The notes: generated by a model from the letters alone, not told the origin. A stretch of 64,000 bases of DNA from an uncultured Muribaculaceae bacterium (GCA_947625935.1 CANQQE010000010.1:36715-100714); one strand, 5' to 3'; shown: positions 35,261-43,576, counted from the first letter of the stretch. Numbers and translations: made by a program.

Positions 35261-36544
35261 ATGAATCCCGAAATGCTTCACTGGCTCATCATAGCGTTAG
35301 TATCGCTCATATTCTCGGCACTGTTCTCAGGGGTCGAGATAGCATTCGTCACCTCCGACCGCGTGCGGGTTGAACTCGACGTGAAAAAAGGGGGTGCCAT
35401 CAGCCGCATACTCAACCTGTTTTACCGCCACTCCGAATTTTTCATCTCCACCATCCTCGTGGGCAACAACATAGTGCTTGTCATCTACGGCATGGGGGCA
35501 GCCGCCCTGCTTGAGCCGTGGCTCGAAAGCATCTACCCCAACGAGGCTTTTATCCTGTTGATGCAGACCCTGATATCCACCGGCATCATACTCCTCACCG
35601 GCGAGTTCTTCCCCAAGACCATTTTCCGCATCAACCCCAACACATCGCTCAAAGTGGTGGCCATCCCGGTGTGGATCATCTACATTTTGCTCTACCCCGT
35701 GTCGCTGTTCACGACATGGCTCTCCAAAGCACTGATGCGCCTCTGCGGCATACACAGCGACGGCAGCGCTCTGGGGCGGCTCTCTGTGGGCGATCTCAAC
35801 AACTATCTCGAACGCACCATCGACGAGAATGTCGAAGACCAGCAGGCCGTCGAGAATGAGGTCAAGATATTCCACAACGCCCTCGACTTCTCCACCATAC
35901 ACCTGCGCGACTGCATGATACCCCGCAACGAGATTGTCGCCGTCAACATCGACACAGTCACCCGGCAGCAGCTCAGCGAGCTGTTCACATCGTCGGGACG
36001 CTCCAAAATCATCGTCTACCGCGAGGATATCGACGACGTGCTCGGCTACATCCACGTCAGCGAGCTGTTTGACCCCTCGGTCGACTGGAAAGAGCGCGTC
36101 AAGCCGGTGCTTTTCGCCCCGGAGACCCTGATGGCCAAGAAAATGATGCGCCGGCTGCTCGCCGAGAAACGCTCGCTGGCCATCGTCATCGACGAGTTTG
36201 GCGGCACGGCCGGATTGGTCACCCTCGAAGACCTCGTCGAGGAGATTTTCGGCGACATCAACGATGAGCACGACCGCACCCGCGTCGTGGCCAAAGAGGT
36301 GGCACCCGGAGTCTATGAGTTCTCGGGACGCATCGAAGTGGAGCTAATCAACGAGCAATACCATCTCGACATACCCGAAGATGACGAGTATCAGACTCTC
36401 GCCGGCTACATTCTCTACTCCACCGGCTCTATCCCCGCCGAAGGCTCCACGGTCGAGATCGGCCGTCACCGCATGGAGATTCTGAAAAAATCGGCCAGCC
36501 GCCTTGAGCTGATACGCCTGTCAACGACCGACAACCCCGAATAA
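35261..36544 (+). CDS. CNNM/CBS/CorC-domain membrane protein (hemolysin family)
   Basis: This 427-residue protein has an N-terminal CNNM membrane domain (about four spans; LFSGVEIAFVTSDRVRVEL and FISTILVGNNIVLVIYG), a CBS pair in the middle (MIPRNEIVAVNID; GYIHVSELFD; VIDEFGGTAGLVTLEDLVEE) and a C-terminal CorC/HlyC domain (EFSGRIEVELINEQYHLDIP). Such proteins are implicated in Mg2+ or Co2+ homeostasis. It follows lptC by 34 bases. A second, related protein (GldE) occurs at 43573-44946. Confidence 0.9.
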   Translation: MNPEMLHWLIIALVSLIFSALFSGVEIAFVTSDRVRVELDVKKGGAISRILNLFYRHSEFFISTILVGNNIVLVIYGMGAAALLEPWLESIYPNEAFILLMQTLISTGIILLTGEFFPKTIFRINPNTSLKVVAIPVWIIYILLYPVSLFTTWLSKALMRLCGIHSDGSALGRLSVGDLNNYLERTIDENVEDQQAVENEVKIFHNALDFSTIHLRDCMIPRNEIVAVNIDTVTRQQLSELFTSSGRSKIIVYREDIDDVLGYIHVSELFDPSVDWKERVKPVLFAPETLMAKKMMRRLLAEKRSLAIVIDEFGGTAGLVTLEDLVEEIFGDINDEHDRTRVVAKEVAPGVYEFSGRIEVELINEQYHLDIPEDDEYQTLAGYILYSTGSIPAEGSTVEIGRHRMEILKKSASRLELIRLSTTDNPE

Positions 36545-36563
36545 CCCCCCCTTCTCTGTGGCA

Positions 36564-37091
36564 ATGGAAAAAAAGAGCATCTGGGATCTAAACCGCGACG
36601 ACTTGGACACCTACCGCGCCGCCGCCAAGCTCCACTTGGTGGTGGTGCTCGACAACATACGCTCGCTCAACAACATAGGCAGCGTGTTCCGCACCGCCGA
36701 CGCTTTCCGCGTCGACCACCTCGCCCTCTGCGGCATCACCGCCACACCACCCTCGGTCGAGATACACAAAACCGCCCTCGGAGCCGAGGAGTCGGTGGCC
36801 TGGATCCACTACCCGTCGACCATTGACGCCGTCAACGCCCTACGCGCCGACGGCTACACCATCTGCTGTCTTGAGCAGGTGAAAGGGAGCGTCGCACTCC
36901 AGGAATACCCTGTCGACCCCTCGCGTCGTTACGCTATCGTCATCGGCCACGAGGTCAACGGCGTTGATCAGGCCGTAGTCGACCTCTGCGACACCGCCAT
37001 CGAAATCCCTCAGCAAGGCACCAAACACTCCCTCAACGTCGCCGTCTCAGCCGGCATCGCCCTCTGGCACTTCTTCTCCCGCCTCCTCTGA
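36564..37091 (+). CDS. TrmH-family RNA 2'-O-methyltransferase
   Basis: This 175-residue SPOUT enzyme lacks an N-terminal RNA-binding extension, like TrmL. Motif 1 is VVVLDNIRSLNNIGSVFRTA, motif 2 is YAIVIGHEVNGVDQAVV, and motif 3 is IPQQGTKHSLNVAVSAGIAL; together they form the trefoil knot that binds SAM. The target may be a tRNA wobble or anticodon-loop ribose, but this cannot be read from sequence. A GTG start six bases upstream (36558) is possible; the ATG at 36564 is preferred. A GC-rich repeat lies just downstream. Confidence 0.92.
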   Translation: MEKKSIWDLNRDDLDTYRAAAKLHLVVVLDNIRSLNNIGSVFRTADAFRVDHLALCGITATPPSVEIHKTALGAEESVAWIHYPSTIDAVNALRADGYTICCLEQVKGSVALQEYPVDPSRRYAIVIGHEVNGVDQAVVDLCDTAIEIPQQGTKHSLNVAVSAGIALWHFFSRLL

Positions 37092-37112
37092 CCCCCATCC
37101 ACCCGCCACCAT

Positions 37113-37144
37113 CCCGGTAGGGCCTGCCCACGGGCTGGCCGCAT
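37113..37144 (+). repeat. GC-rich palindromic REP-like element, copy 2
   Basis: CCCGGTAGGGCCTGCCCACG then GGCTGGCCGCAT repeats the element at 14188-14218. It is paired with an inverted third copy at 37169-37194, 24 bases away. The two together could form one long hairpin, as in REPIN doublets. Confidence 0.7.
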
Positions 37145-37168
37145 TACCGCAAAAGCCTAAGGGGACGG

Positions 37169-37194
37169 GCGGCCAGACCATGGCCTGGCCCTAC
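37169..37194 (-). repeat. GC-rich palindromic REP-like element, copy 3 (inverted)
   Basis: Read on the minus strand, GTAGGGCCAGGCCATGGTCT then GGCCGC is the same element. Its core GGCCAGGCCATGGTCTGGCC is almost fully self-complementary. It lies 129 bases upstream of tRNA-Pro. Confidence 0.7.
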
Positions 37195-37271
37195 TTGAGC
37201 GCAACCGCTGACTGAAGTCAGGGCCGGGAGCCTCGGGCGGGGTTAATTTGTGTTAATAAAAGATGGCGGGT

Positions 37272-37303
37272 ATTGCGCGGTTGAAAATTAACCGTTACCT
37301 TTG
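37272..37303 (+). promoter_or_regulatory. tRNA-Pro promoter
   Basis: ATTG (37272-37275), exactly 20 bases, then TACCTTTG (37296-37303), 20 bases before the tRNA. The -7 box is identical to those of the other two tRNA genes here. Confidence 0.75.
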
Positions 37304-37323
37304 CACCGCTTTTCAGATAGAAT

Positions 37324-37397
37324 CGGGGTGTAGCTCAGTTGGTTAGAGTACGCGTCTGGGGGGCGTGAGGTCGCTAGTTCGAGTCTAGTCACCCCGA
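37324..37397 (+). tRNA. tRNA-Pro (anticodon GGG)
   Basis: The acceptor CGGGGTG pairs with CACCCCG. The D arm is GCTCAGTTGGTTAGAGT. The anticodon stem is CGCGT/GCGTG with two G-T wobbles around the loop CTGGGGG (anticodon GGG). The T arm includes GTTCGAGTC. CCA is not encoded. The gene contains CTAG twice (about 37374 and 37385). Confidence 0.92.
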
Positions 37398-37409
37398 CAA
37401 CAGAAAGCC

Positions 37410-37451
37410 ACCGGGCATCGGCAACAAGCTGATGCCCGGTTTCCTTTTTTT
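37410..37451 (+). terminator. Terminator of tRNA-Pro
   Basis: ACCGGGCATC (37410-37419) pairs with GATGCCCGGT (37431-37440), followed by TTCCTTTTTTT. It is a strong intrinsic terminator 12 bases after the tRNA. Confidence 0.93.
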
Positions 37452-37534
37452 AGTCGGCTGCATAAATTTTTATAATTTCTTATCGCCACGCTATCGCGTC
37501 TTTTGAGTAACTTCGCGACAATCAGTCAACCCAT

Positions 37535-38308
37535 ATGACAACAACAAACCCACAACCGTCCCACTCCGACTCGTTAGTGATAATCCCCACCTACAACGAG
37601 AAGGAGAATGTCGCGGCCATCATCGACGCCGTGACCGCCCTGCCCCGCCAGTTTGACATACTAATCATCGACGACAATTCGCCTGACGGCACAGCCGACA
37701 TCGTCAAGCGGCTGCAACAAGGGGAGCACGCCGGACGACTGCACCTGATAGAACGCTCGGGGAAACTCGGCCTCGGCACAGCATACATCACGGGGTTCAA
37801 ATGGGCCTTGGAAAAGGGCTACGACTACATCTTCGAGATGGACGCCGATTTCTCCCACAATCCCAAGGATCTGATGGCACTCTACAAGGCTTGCGCCACC
37901 GACGGAGCCGACATGGCCGTCGGATCGCGCTATCTCACCGGGGTCAACGTTGTCAACTGGCCGATGGGGCGCGTGCTGATGTCATATTACGCATCGGCCT
38001 ATGTGCGCATAGTCACCGGGATGCCCGTGCGCGACACCACGGCGGGCTTCGTGTGCTACACGCGCCGCGTGCTTGAGGCCATCGATTTGGACGCCATACG
38101 CTTCAAAGGCTACGCTTTCCAGATCGAGATGAAGTTCACCGCCCATCAGTTGGGCTTCAAGGTAGTGGAAGTGCCCATCATCTTCGTCAACCGCGTGCTC
38201 GGCACAAGCAAGATGAACTCAGGCATATTCGGCGAGGCCGTCTTCGGAGTCATCAGACTCAAGCTCGACTCGATTTTCAACCGCAACAAACGAAACCGCC
38301 GCTCATGA
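37535..38308 (+). CDS. Polyprenol-phosphate sugar synthase (DPM1-like GT2)
   Basis: This 257-residue GT-A glycosyltransferase resembles dolichol/polyprenol-phosphate mannosyltransferases. Motifs: VIIPTYNEKENVAAIIDAV (N-terminal donor site), ILIIDDNSPDGTADIV, YIFEMDADFSHNPKDL (metal-binding DAD), and VGSRYLTGVNVVNWPMGR. It lacks the C-terminal membrane spans of longer forms. It likely transfers a sugar from a nucleotide donor to undecaprenyl phosphate at the inner face of the membrane, for surface glycan or protein O-glycosylation. Its stop overlaps the pyrC start (ATGA). Confidence 0.92.
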   Translation: MTTTNPQPSHSDSLVIIPTYNEKENVAAIIDAVTALPRQFDILIIDDNSPDGTADIVKRLQQGEHAGRLHLIERSGKLGLGTAYITGFKWALEKGYDYIFEMDADFSHNPKDLMALYKACATDGADMAVGSRYLTGVNVVNWPMGRVLMSYYASAYVRIVTGMPVRDTTAGFVCYTRRVLEAIDLDAIRFKGYAFQIEMKFTAHQLGFKVVEVPIIFVNRVLGTSKMNSGIFGEAVFGVIRLKLDSIFNRNKRNRRS

Positions 38309-39666
38309 CCGCCCCGACCGCCACACCAAGACTGTCGCTGCTTGTGCGCAACGCCGAAATTGTCAACGAAGGGGAGCGTTTCCGGGGGTATCTTACCGTC
38401 GACGCCGACGGAATGATCGGCGAGACCGGCCGCGGCGAGCCACAGGACGACCTGCTCCGCGCCGCAGCCGAAACTATCGACGCCGAGGGGCAACTGCTGC
38501 TGCCGGGAGTGATTGACACCCATGTCCATTTCCGCGACCCGGGGCTGACCGCCAAGGGTGACATAGCCACCGAATCGCGCGCGGCCTTGGCCGGGGGCGT
38601 CACCTCGTTCATAGATATGCCCAACACCCGCCCCGCAACCGTCAGCATAGACGCATGGGAGGCCAAGATGGAACGCGCGGCGGAGGTCTCGGCAATAAAC
38701 TACGCATTTTATATCGGTGCGACAGCCGACAACTTAGACACGCTCGCAAAGGCCGATTACAGCCGCGTGGCCGCGGTCAAACTGTTTCTCGGCTCATCGA
38801 CAGGGAATATGCTCTTAGACGAGCCGGAGGCCCTGAAAAAGCTGTTCAGAAACGTTCCCGCGCTTATAGCCGTCCACGCCGAGAGCGAACCGCTCATAGC
38901 CGCCGGGCGCGCCGAGGCTATAGCCCGCTTCGGGGAGGGGAGAGTGCCGCTGCCGATGCACTCGGTGATACGCTCGCGAAAAGCCTGCGTAGAGGCTTCG
39001 CGCCGCGCCGCGGCCATAGCCCGCGAGACAGGGGCGCGCCTGCACCTGCTACACATCTCCACCGCCGACGAGCTTTCGCTGCTCACACCCGGGCCTGTCG
39101 CCGGCAAAAGCATCACCGCCGAGACCTGCCCCAACTATCTGCTACTGACCGCACTCGATTACCCCCGCATGGGAAGCCGATGCAAATGCAACCCGGCTGT
39201 CAAACTGCCCGCCGACCGCGACGCCCTGCGCCGCGCCGTAGCCGCCGACCTGATAGACACCATAGCCACCGACCACGCCCCGCATCTGCCCGCCGACAAA
39301 GAGGGCGACGCACTGACGGCGGCGTCGGGGATGCCTATGATACAGTTCTCGCTCCCGGCTATGCTCGACCTCGCCGCCGAGGGATGGTGGAGCATAGAGA
39401 AAGTGGTGGAGAAGATGGCCCATAACCCCGCCGAGCTCTACCGCATAGACCGCCGCGGCTTCCTCAGACCCGGCTACCACGCCGATTTCACGCTCGTGGC
39501 GCGTCGGCCGCAGACCGTCACCGCCGAGAGCATACTGAGCCGATGCGGGTGGTCGCCCCTCGAAGGGCGCACCCTGGGCCACACACCCACCGCCGTCTAC
39601 ATCGGCGGCCGCCTCGCCTACCCCACCCCGACCCACACCCCCCAACCCCTCCGCTTCAACCCATAA
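38305..39666 (+). CDS. pyrC: Dihydroorotase
   Basis: This 453-residue amidohydrolase closes carbamoyl aspartate to dihydroorotate in pyrimidine synthesis. The metal-binding DTHVHFRDPGL and late TIATDHAPHLPADKEGDA motifs are intact. The type I (long) dihydroorotase layout is seen: LLPGVIDTHVHFRDPG, then SFIDMPNTRPAT and HLLHISTADELSLL. A carboxylated-lysine position is not obvious from the sequence alone. The gene is coupled to the upstream glycosyltransferase by ATGA. The AT-rich restriction-modification cassette begins 14 bases after its stop. Confidence 0.94.
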   Translation: MTAPTATPRLSLLVRNAEIVNEGERFRGYLTVDADGMIGETGRGEPQDDLLRAAAETIDAEGQLLLPGVIDTHVHFRDPGLTAKGDIATESRAALAGGVTSFIDMPNTRPATVSIDAWEAKMERAAEVSAINYAFYIGATADNLDTLAKADYSRVAAVKLFLGSSTGNMLLDEPEALKKLFRNVPALIAVHAESEPLIAAGRAEAIARFGEGRVPLPMHSVIRSRKACVEASRRAAAIARETGARLHLLHISTADELSLLTPGPVAGKSITAETCPNYLLLTALDYPRMGSRCKCNPAVKLPADRDALRRAVAADLIDTIATDHAPHLPADKEGDALTAASGMPMIQFSLPAMLDLAAEGWWSIEKVVEKMAHNPAELYRIDRRGFLRPGYHADFTLVARRPQTVTAESILSRCGWSPLEGRTLGHTPTAVYIGGRLAYPTPTHTPQPLRFNP

Positions 39667-39680
39667 CCACCCAACCCCCC

Positions 39681-40964
39681 ATGCAAAAACAACATATCCT
39701 CATAAACGGTGATAGCCGAAAAATGTCGTTAATTCCTGACAAATCGGTGCATCTCATAGTAACGTCTCCTCCATATTGGCAACTCAAAGATTACGGAAGT
39801 GATCACCAAATAGGATTCCATGACAGTTACGAAAGCTACATCAATAATCTGAACATGGTGTGGTCAGAGTGTTACAGGGTGCTTCATGACGGCTGTCGCC
39901 TATGTATAAACATAGGTGACCAATTTGCACGTTCAGTATATTACGGCAGATACAAAGTAATTCCAATCAGAACAGAGATAATACGTTTCTGCGAATCTAT
40001 CGGAATGGATTATATGGGAGCCATTATCTGGCAAAAGCAGACAACCATGAACACCACCGGCGGCGGGGCTGTCATGGGAAGTTTTCCTTATCCACGCAAC
40101 GGGATATTAAAAATAGACTATGAATTTATCCTTATATTCAAGAAGCACGGTAAGGCACCTATTCCGACACTCGAACAGAAACAAATGTCAGCAATGACAA
40201 AAGACGAGTGGAATGCTTATTTTTCCTCTCACTGGACTTTCGGTGGAGCAAAGCAAGACGGCCATATAGCGGTGTTCCCCACGGAATTGCCCCATAGGCT
40301 GATTAAAATGTTCTCTTTTGTCAATGAAACAGTTCTTGACCCGTTTATGGGCAGTGGTACCACAGCACTGGCCGCACGCAATCTCGGACGAAACTCCATC
40401 GGATATGAAATTAATCCGGAATTTAGAGAATATTACAATCAGAAACTATCCAATGATTTGTTAAGCCACTCAGAAAATGTCGAATACCGATATCTTTCAG
40501 ATAATTCAGAGGTAGACCTCGAGGAACTATCGTCCACGCTTCCTTATACTTTCCATGACCCACACAAAATGGAAAACAAGGTAGACCCGAAACAATTGCA
40601 ATTTGGCTCAAGAATCGACAAAAACAAGTCCAACCGAGAAGATTATTTTTCAGTAAAATCAATTTTATCGCCAAACACCGTTGTTTTGGACAATGGACTA
40701 ACCGTTCGTCTCATAGGAGTAAAAGAAAAACCATCGGCCAATGGAAACGCCACGAAATACCTGAAAGAAAAGACAAAAGGTCATAAGGTCTTTCTGCGAT
40801 ATGATGATATCAAATATGACGACAACAACGCCTTAATGTGCTACTTATACTTAGAGAACAAAACATTCATAAACGCTCATATCATAAAAAACGGATTAGC
40901 TGAAGTTGACGAATCCCTTGACTTTAAATACAAGCATAAATTTAAATCATTGATCAAACAGTAG
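39681..40964 (+). CDS. DNA methyltransferase (N4-cytosine type) fused to an SNase-like domain
   Basis: This 427-residue protein has a beta-class methyltransferase order: the catalytic TSPPYW motif (28-33) precedes the SAM motif DPFMGSGTT (220-228). SPPY rather than N/DPPY suggests cytosine-N4 methylation. Residues about 315-427 resemble a staphylococcal nuclease/TNase fold: VKSILSPNTVVLDNG, TVRLIGV, and FINAHIIKNGLAEVD. The nuclease residues equivalent to Asp21, Asp40, Glu43 and Arg87 appear lost; only an Arg35-like residue (R343) is kept. The frame runs back to 39543 inside pyrC, but the ATG at 39681 starts right at the domain. The restriction enzyme follows after 7 bases. Composition is much more AT-rich than pyrC and upp. 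Confidence 0.9.
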   Translation: MQKQHILINGDSRKMSLIPDKSVHLIVTSPPYWQLKDYGSDHQIGFHDSYESYINNLNMVWSECYRVLHDGCRLCINIGDQFARSVYYGRYKVIPIRTEIIRFCESIGMDYMGAIIWQKQTTMNTTGGGAVMGSFPYPRNGILKIDYEFILIFKKHGKAPIPTLEQKQMSAMTKDEWNAYFSSHWTFGGAKQDGHIAVFPTELPHRLIKMFSFVNETVLDPFMGSGTTALAARNLGRNSIGYEINPEFREYYNQKLSNDLLSHSENVEYRYLSDNSEVDLEELSSTLPYTFHDPHKMENKVDPKQLQFGSRIDKNKSNREDYFSVKSILSPNTVVLDNGLTVRLIGVKEKPSANGNATKYLKEKTKGHKVFLRYDDIKYDDNNALMCYLYLENKTFINAHIIKNGLAEVDESLDFKYKHKFKSLIKQ

Positions 40965-40971
40965 TAGCGAT

Positions 40972-41658
40972 ATGGAACGACATTCGATGGATTTTGGAAA
41001 AAGAGAACGTGTCTTGAACTACGCCTGCCAAACTTACCAACTTTCAAGGCCAAACAAAGTGGGAGCCGTCATGTCTCTCATTCGCGACTGCCAACCATCA
41101 TCTTTTGATGAGTGGGAGTCATGGTATTTTGAAAATGCTTATACAACAAGTAAAAATCCAGTCAAAATCACTAATGAAACTTTAATAGAACTTGGTGAAA
41201 GGCTATATGCTAAAATAACAGAAATCGTTATTCCCGAGTGGGAGGCCGCATTTAAAGAACTGACGGAACAAGATTGCATAGACTATATTTATAACCTAAC
41301 CATAAATCGCACATATGATGGGTATATGCGTGAAAAATCGGTGATCAATGATGGTCTATCAAAAATATTTCCTAATATCAAGTTTGAGGAAAGCGATCCC
41401 GAATTAGACCATGCGGGAGATATTGACTATATCGCCCGGATAGGGAACAAGGCGTTTGGAATACAAATTAAGCCCATCACATCTGCGTCCAATTTTGGAG
41501 GGTATTCCCTGTCAGAACGCATGAAAGCGAGTTTCGAATCATTTAAGAACGAGTATGGCGGCAATGTGTTCATAGTCTACAGCCTTGACGGAGAGATTGC
41601 GAACGAGAATGTCATAGAGGATATCCGCACAGAAATCAAACGTATTTCAGTCAATTAA
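40972..41658 (+). CDS. Type II restriction endonuclease, MjaI-like
   Basis: This 228-residue protein is the partner nuclease of the upstream methyltransferase. It resembles MjaI-family endonucleases, whose prototype cuts CTAG. A PD-(D/E)XK-like site is visible: DPELDHAGDIDYIARIGNKA (142-161) with acidic D150/D152, then FGIQIKP with Q165 and K167, i.e. D...QxK instead of ExK. The region RTYDGYMREKSVINDGLSK (about 117-135) is a family-like block. The start 7 bases after the methylase stop implies a single transcript. The specificity is inferred, not shown. There is no separate control protein. Confidence 0.78.
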   Translation: MERHSMDFGKRERVLNYACQTYQLSRPNKVGAVMSLIRDCQPSSFDEWESWYFENAYTTSKNPVKITNETLIELGERLYAKITEIVIPEWEAAFKELTEQDCIDYIYNLTINRTYDGYMREKSVINDGLSKIFPNIKFEESDPELDHAGDIDYIARIGNKAFGIQIKPITSASNFGGYSLSERMKASFESFKNEYGGNVFIVYSLDGEIANENVIEDIRTEIKRISVN

Positions 41659-41700
41659 TCCCCAAATTATAACACCTGTATACTACAATAAGTCACGACC

Positions 41701-42354
41701 ATGAAAGTAGTTAATTTTGCAGAGCATAAGTCGCTGATGAGCCAGTTCATGATGGAGCTGCGCGACACGACGATACAGAAAGATATGATGCGTTTCCGCC
41801 GCAACTTGGAGCGCATCGGCGAGATAATGGCGTTTGAAATCAGCCGCACGCTGAACTACAAGACCGTCGACACCCCCACTCCGCTCGGCACGGCCCCATG
41901 TGACGTGATAGCCGACCGGGTGGTGCTGGCCACCATATTCCGCGCCGGCATCCCGTTCCACCAAGGGTTCCTGAACTATTTAGACCACGCCGAAAACGCC
42001 TTCGTCTCGGCCTACAGGAAATATAAGGAGAAGGAGAATTTCGACGTTTTCATCGAGTATCTGGCGTCGCCGCGCTTAGACGGCAAAACGCTTATCATCG
42101 CCGACCCGATGCTGGCCACAGGGGCCTCGATGGAGCTGAGCTACAGGGCTTTGATGACCAAGGGAGAACCGAGCCACATACACGTCGCATCGGTGATAGC
42201 GTCGCAACAGGCCGTCGATTACATCAAGAGCCGTTTCCCGGCCGACAAAACCACAATCTGGGTGGGCGCCGTAGACAAGGAAATCAACGCCCACAGCTAT
42301 ATTGTGCCCGGACTGGGCGATGCCGGCGACTTGGCCTACGGCATCAAGGAGTGA
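41701..42354 (+). CDS. upp: Uracil phosphoribosyltransferase
   Basis: This 217-residue salvage enzyme makes UMP from uracil and PRPP. The PRPP-binding loop is IIADPMLATGASMELSYRAL. Earlier marks are ATIFRAGIPFHQGFLNYL and a late VPGLGDAGDLAYGIKE, which holds the uracil-binding GDAGD. The protein is complete and of normal length. It starts 42 bases after the restriction cassette and its 3' end overlaps the convergent phosphopantetheinyl transferase by 11 bases. It and pyrC are both pyrimidine genes and probably were neighbours before the cassette inserted between them. Confidence 0.96.
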   Translation: MKVVNFAEHKSLMSQFMMELRDTTIQKDMMRFRRNLERIGEIMAFEISRTLNYKTVDTPTPLGTAPCDVIADRVVLATIFRAGIPFHQGFLNYLDHAENAFVSAYRKYKEKENFDVFIEYLASPRLDGKTLIIADPMLATGASMELSYRALMTKGEPSHIHVASVIASQQAVDYIKSRFPADKTTIWVGAVDKEINAHSYIVPGLGDAGDLAYGIKE

Positions 42355-42934
42355 CAAGCGTGATGGCGCGGAGGGGGCTAAGCTCCACCGGCTCGATGCG
42401 GAAGGTGAGACGGGCGGCACCGTCGGCTACGGCCCACCGGCTTCCCGGCAGGGGGAGATGTATCTCCTGAAACGACAGCCCCGGCATCATCGCGGCCTTG
42501 TAGACAGCCTCCTTGACAGTCCACGCCTGCAACAGTGCCGCGCGGCTCATGGGGAGGACCGCTTCGGCTGGCGTCAAAAACCGATCCCTGACCCGGAGCA
42601 ATTGCGGTCGCCACACCTCGGCATCCACCCCGACCACGCATTTCTCGCTGGCCGCAATCACCACGCAATCAGCGCAGTGAGATATTGATATATGGGTTTT
42701 GCGCCCCGCGATGAACGGCGCGCCGAGCGTGTCATGCCCAATCACCGTCCCGGAGCCGAACACAGCCTCGGCCAATGCCCATGTGGCGAGCAGTTCGCAA
42801 CGGCGACGCACCGATTTCACCCCGGCTATCGCAGCCAATGCCGCAGGGGTTGCCGCAGGGAGCAGCTCCGCCTCGGCATCGGGTGGAATCGGAGCAATGT
42901 AAACATCGGTGGAACCAATAGAGACGTGACGCAT
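42344..42934 (-). CDS. 4'-phosphopantetheinyl transferase (Sfp-like)
   Basis: The 196-residue enzyme attaches the phosphopantetheine arm of CoA to acyl or peptidyl carrier proteins. Motifs: GAPFIAGRKTHISISHCADC (substrate/CoA region), VVGVDAEVW (Mg2+-binding DxE), and LLQAWTVKEAVYKA (WxxKEAxxK). The open frame begins at a GTG at 42940; the ATG at 42934 is preferred. It sits downstream of gldE and gldD, where an Sfp-like gene is often found in Bacteroidetes. The carrier protein it modifies is not in the window. Confidence 0.92.
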   Translation of the reverse strand: MRHVSIGSTDVYIAPIPPDAEAELLPAATPAALAAIAGVKSVRRRCELLATWALAEAVFGSGTVIGHDTLGAPFIAGRKTHISISHCADCVVIAASEKCVVGVDAEVWRPQLLRVRDRFLTPAEAVLPMSRAALLQAWTVKEAVYKAAMMPGLSFQEIHLPLPGSRWAVADGAARLTFRIEPVELSPLRAITLVTP

Positions 42935-42940
42935 AATCAC

Positions 42941-43576
42941 TTAATTTTCAACGGACAAACGTTCCAAGGCATAAAGCAGGTCGGCCCGAACCGCATCAAT
43001 CACCGGGGCTATTGAGTCGGCCGCGGCGGCACGCGGAGCATGGTCAAGATAGACGGCCCCCGAAACCACCCAACCCTCGCCGTCGGTCGAAAGGAACTGG
43101 AGGGGGGTCAGGCTCTCGGCGGGGGTGACGAGCAACTGACTGTGGAAACCGCCCGGGCTGTCGAGAGTCAGCACCTCGGAAGGGAGGCCGCCGGCGTTAA
43201 GCCCCATGCGCTCCAGACGGTTATCGATCACCTTGGCCCGGTCGGCATCGGTCACGGGGGTGAAAGTGCAGTAGACCACGGCGTTATAACGCGGATAGGC
43301 GATATTGAGCCATCGGCTGTCGCCATCTCCGCCCGAGGGGCGGCTGACGGTGGCACCGGCGTTGGCATAGAACAGCAGCGGAGCGGCCTCGAGGACAGCT
43401 CGGCGAATGGTGTCGTAGAGCCATGGGCGGGGATAGGCCACGGGGCGAGGGGTGGCGACACGGTCGGCGGAACCGCCTGAACAGTCGCTGAATACCATCG
43501 ACAAAAGCACGGCGAGCAACCACAGCGGAGCCGCAAACCACAGCGACCAGAGAGGGTGACGGCGGCGCGGGGTCAT
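42941..43576 (-). CDS. gldD: Gliding motility lipoprotein GldD-like
   Basis: This 211-residue protein resembles GldD: ATPRPVAYPRPWLY followed by YPRYNAVVYCTFTPV, and a C-terminal GAVYLDHAPRAAAADSI stretch. GldD is an inner- or outer-membrane-attached lipoprotein required for gliding and type IX secretion in Flavobacterium; its exact role is unclear. The N-terminal signal is followed by a cysteine in MVFSDCSGG, which is a poor lipobox (Asp before the Cys). It overlaps gldE by ATGA. Family assignment is supported by the gldE-gldD-phosphopantetheinyl transferase order. Confidence 0.8.
   Translation of the reverse strand: MTPRRRHPLWSLWFAAPLWLLAVLLSMVFSDCSGGSADRVATPRPVAYPRPWLYDTIRRAVLEAAPLLFYANAGATVSRPSGGDGDSRWLNIAYPRYNAVVYCTFTPVTDADRAKVIDNRLERMGLNAGGLPSEVLTLDSPGGFHSQLLVTPAESLTPLQFLSTDGEGWVVSGAVYLDHAPRAAAADSIAPVIDAVRADLLYALERLSVEN

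Noticed and set aside
39543-39680. N-terminal extension of the methyltransferase
   Set aside because: The 46 extra codons lie in the end of pyrC in another frame and give a Pro/His/Arg-rich sequence without family support.
41711-41722. TAATTTTG promoter box at the start of upp
   Set aside because: It lies inside the upp coding sequence after the ATG, with no good -33 element; probably chance.
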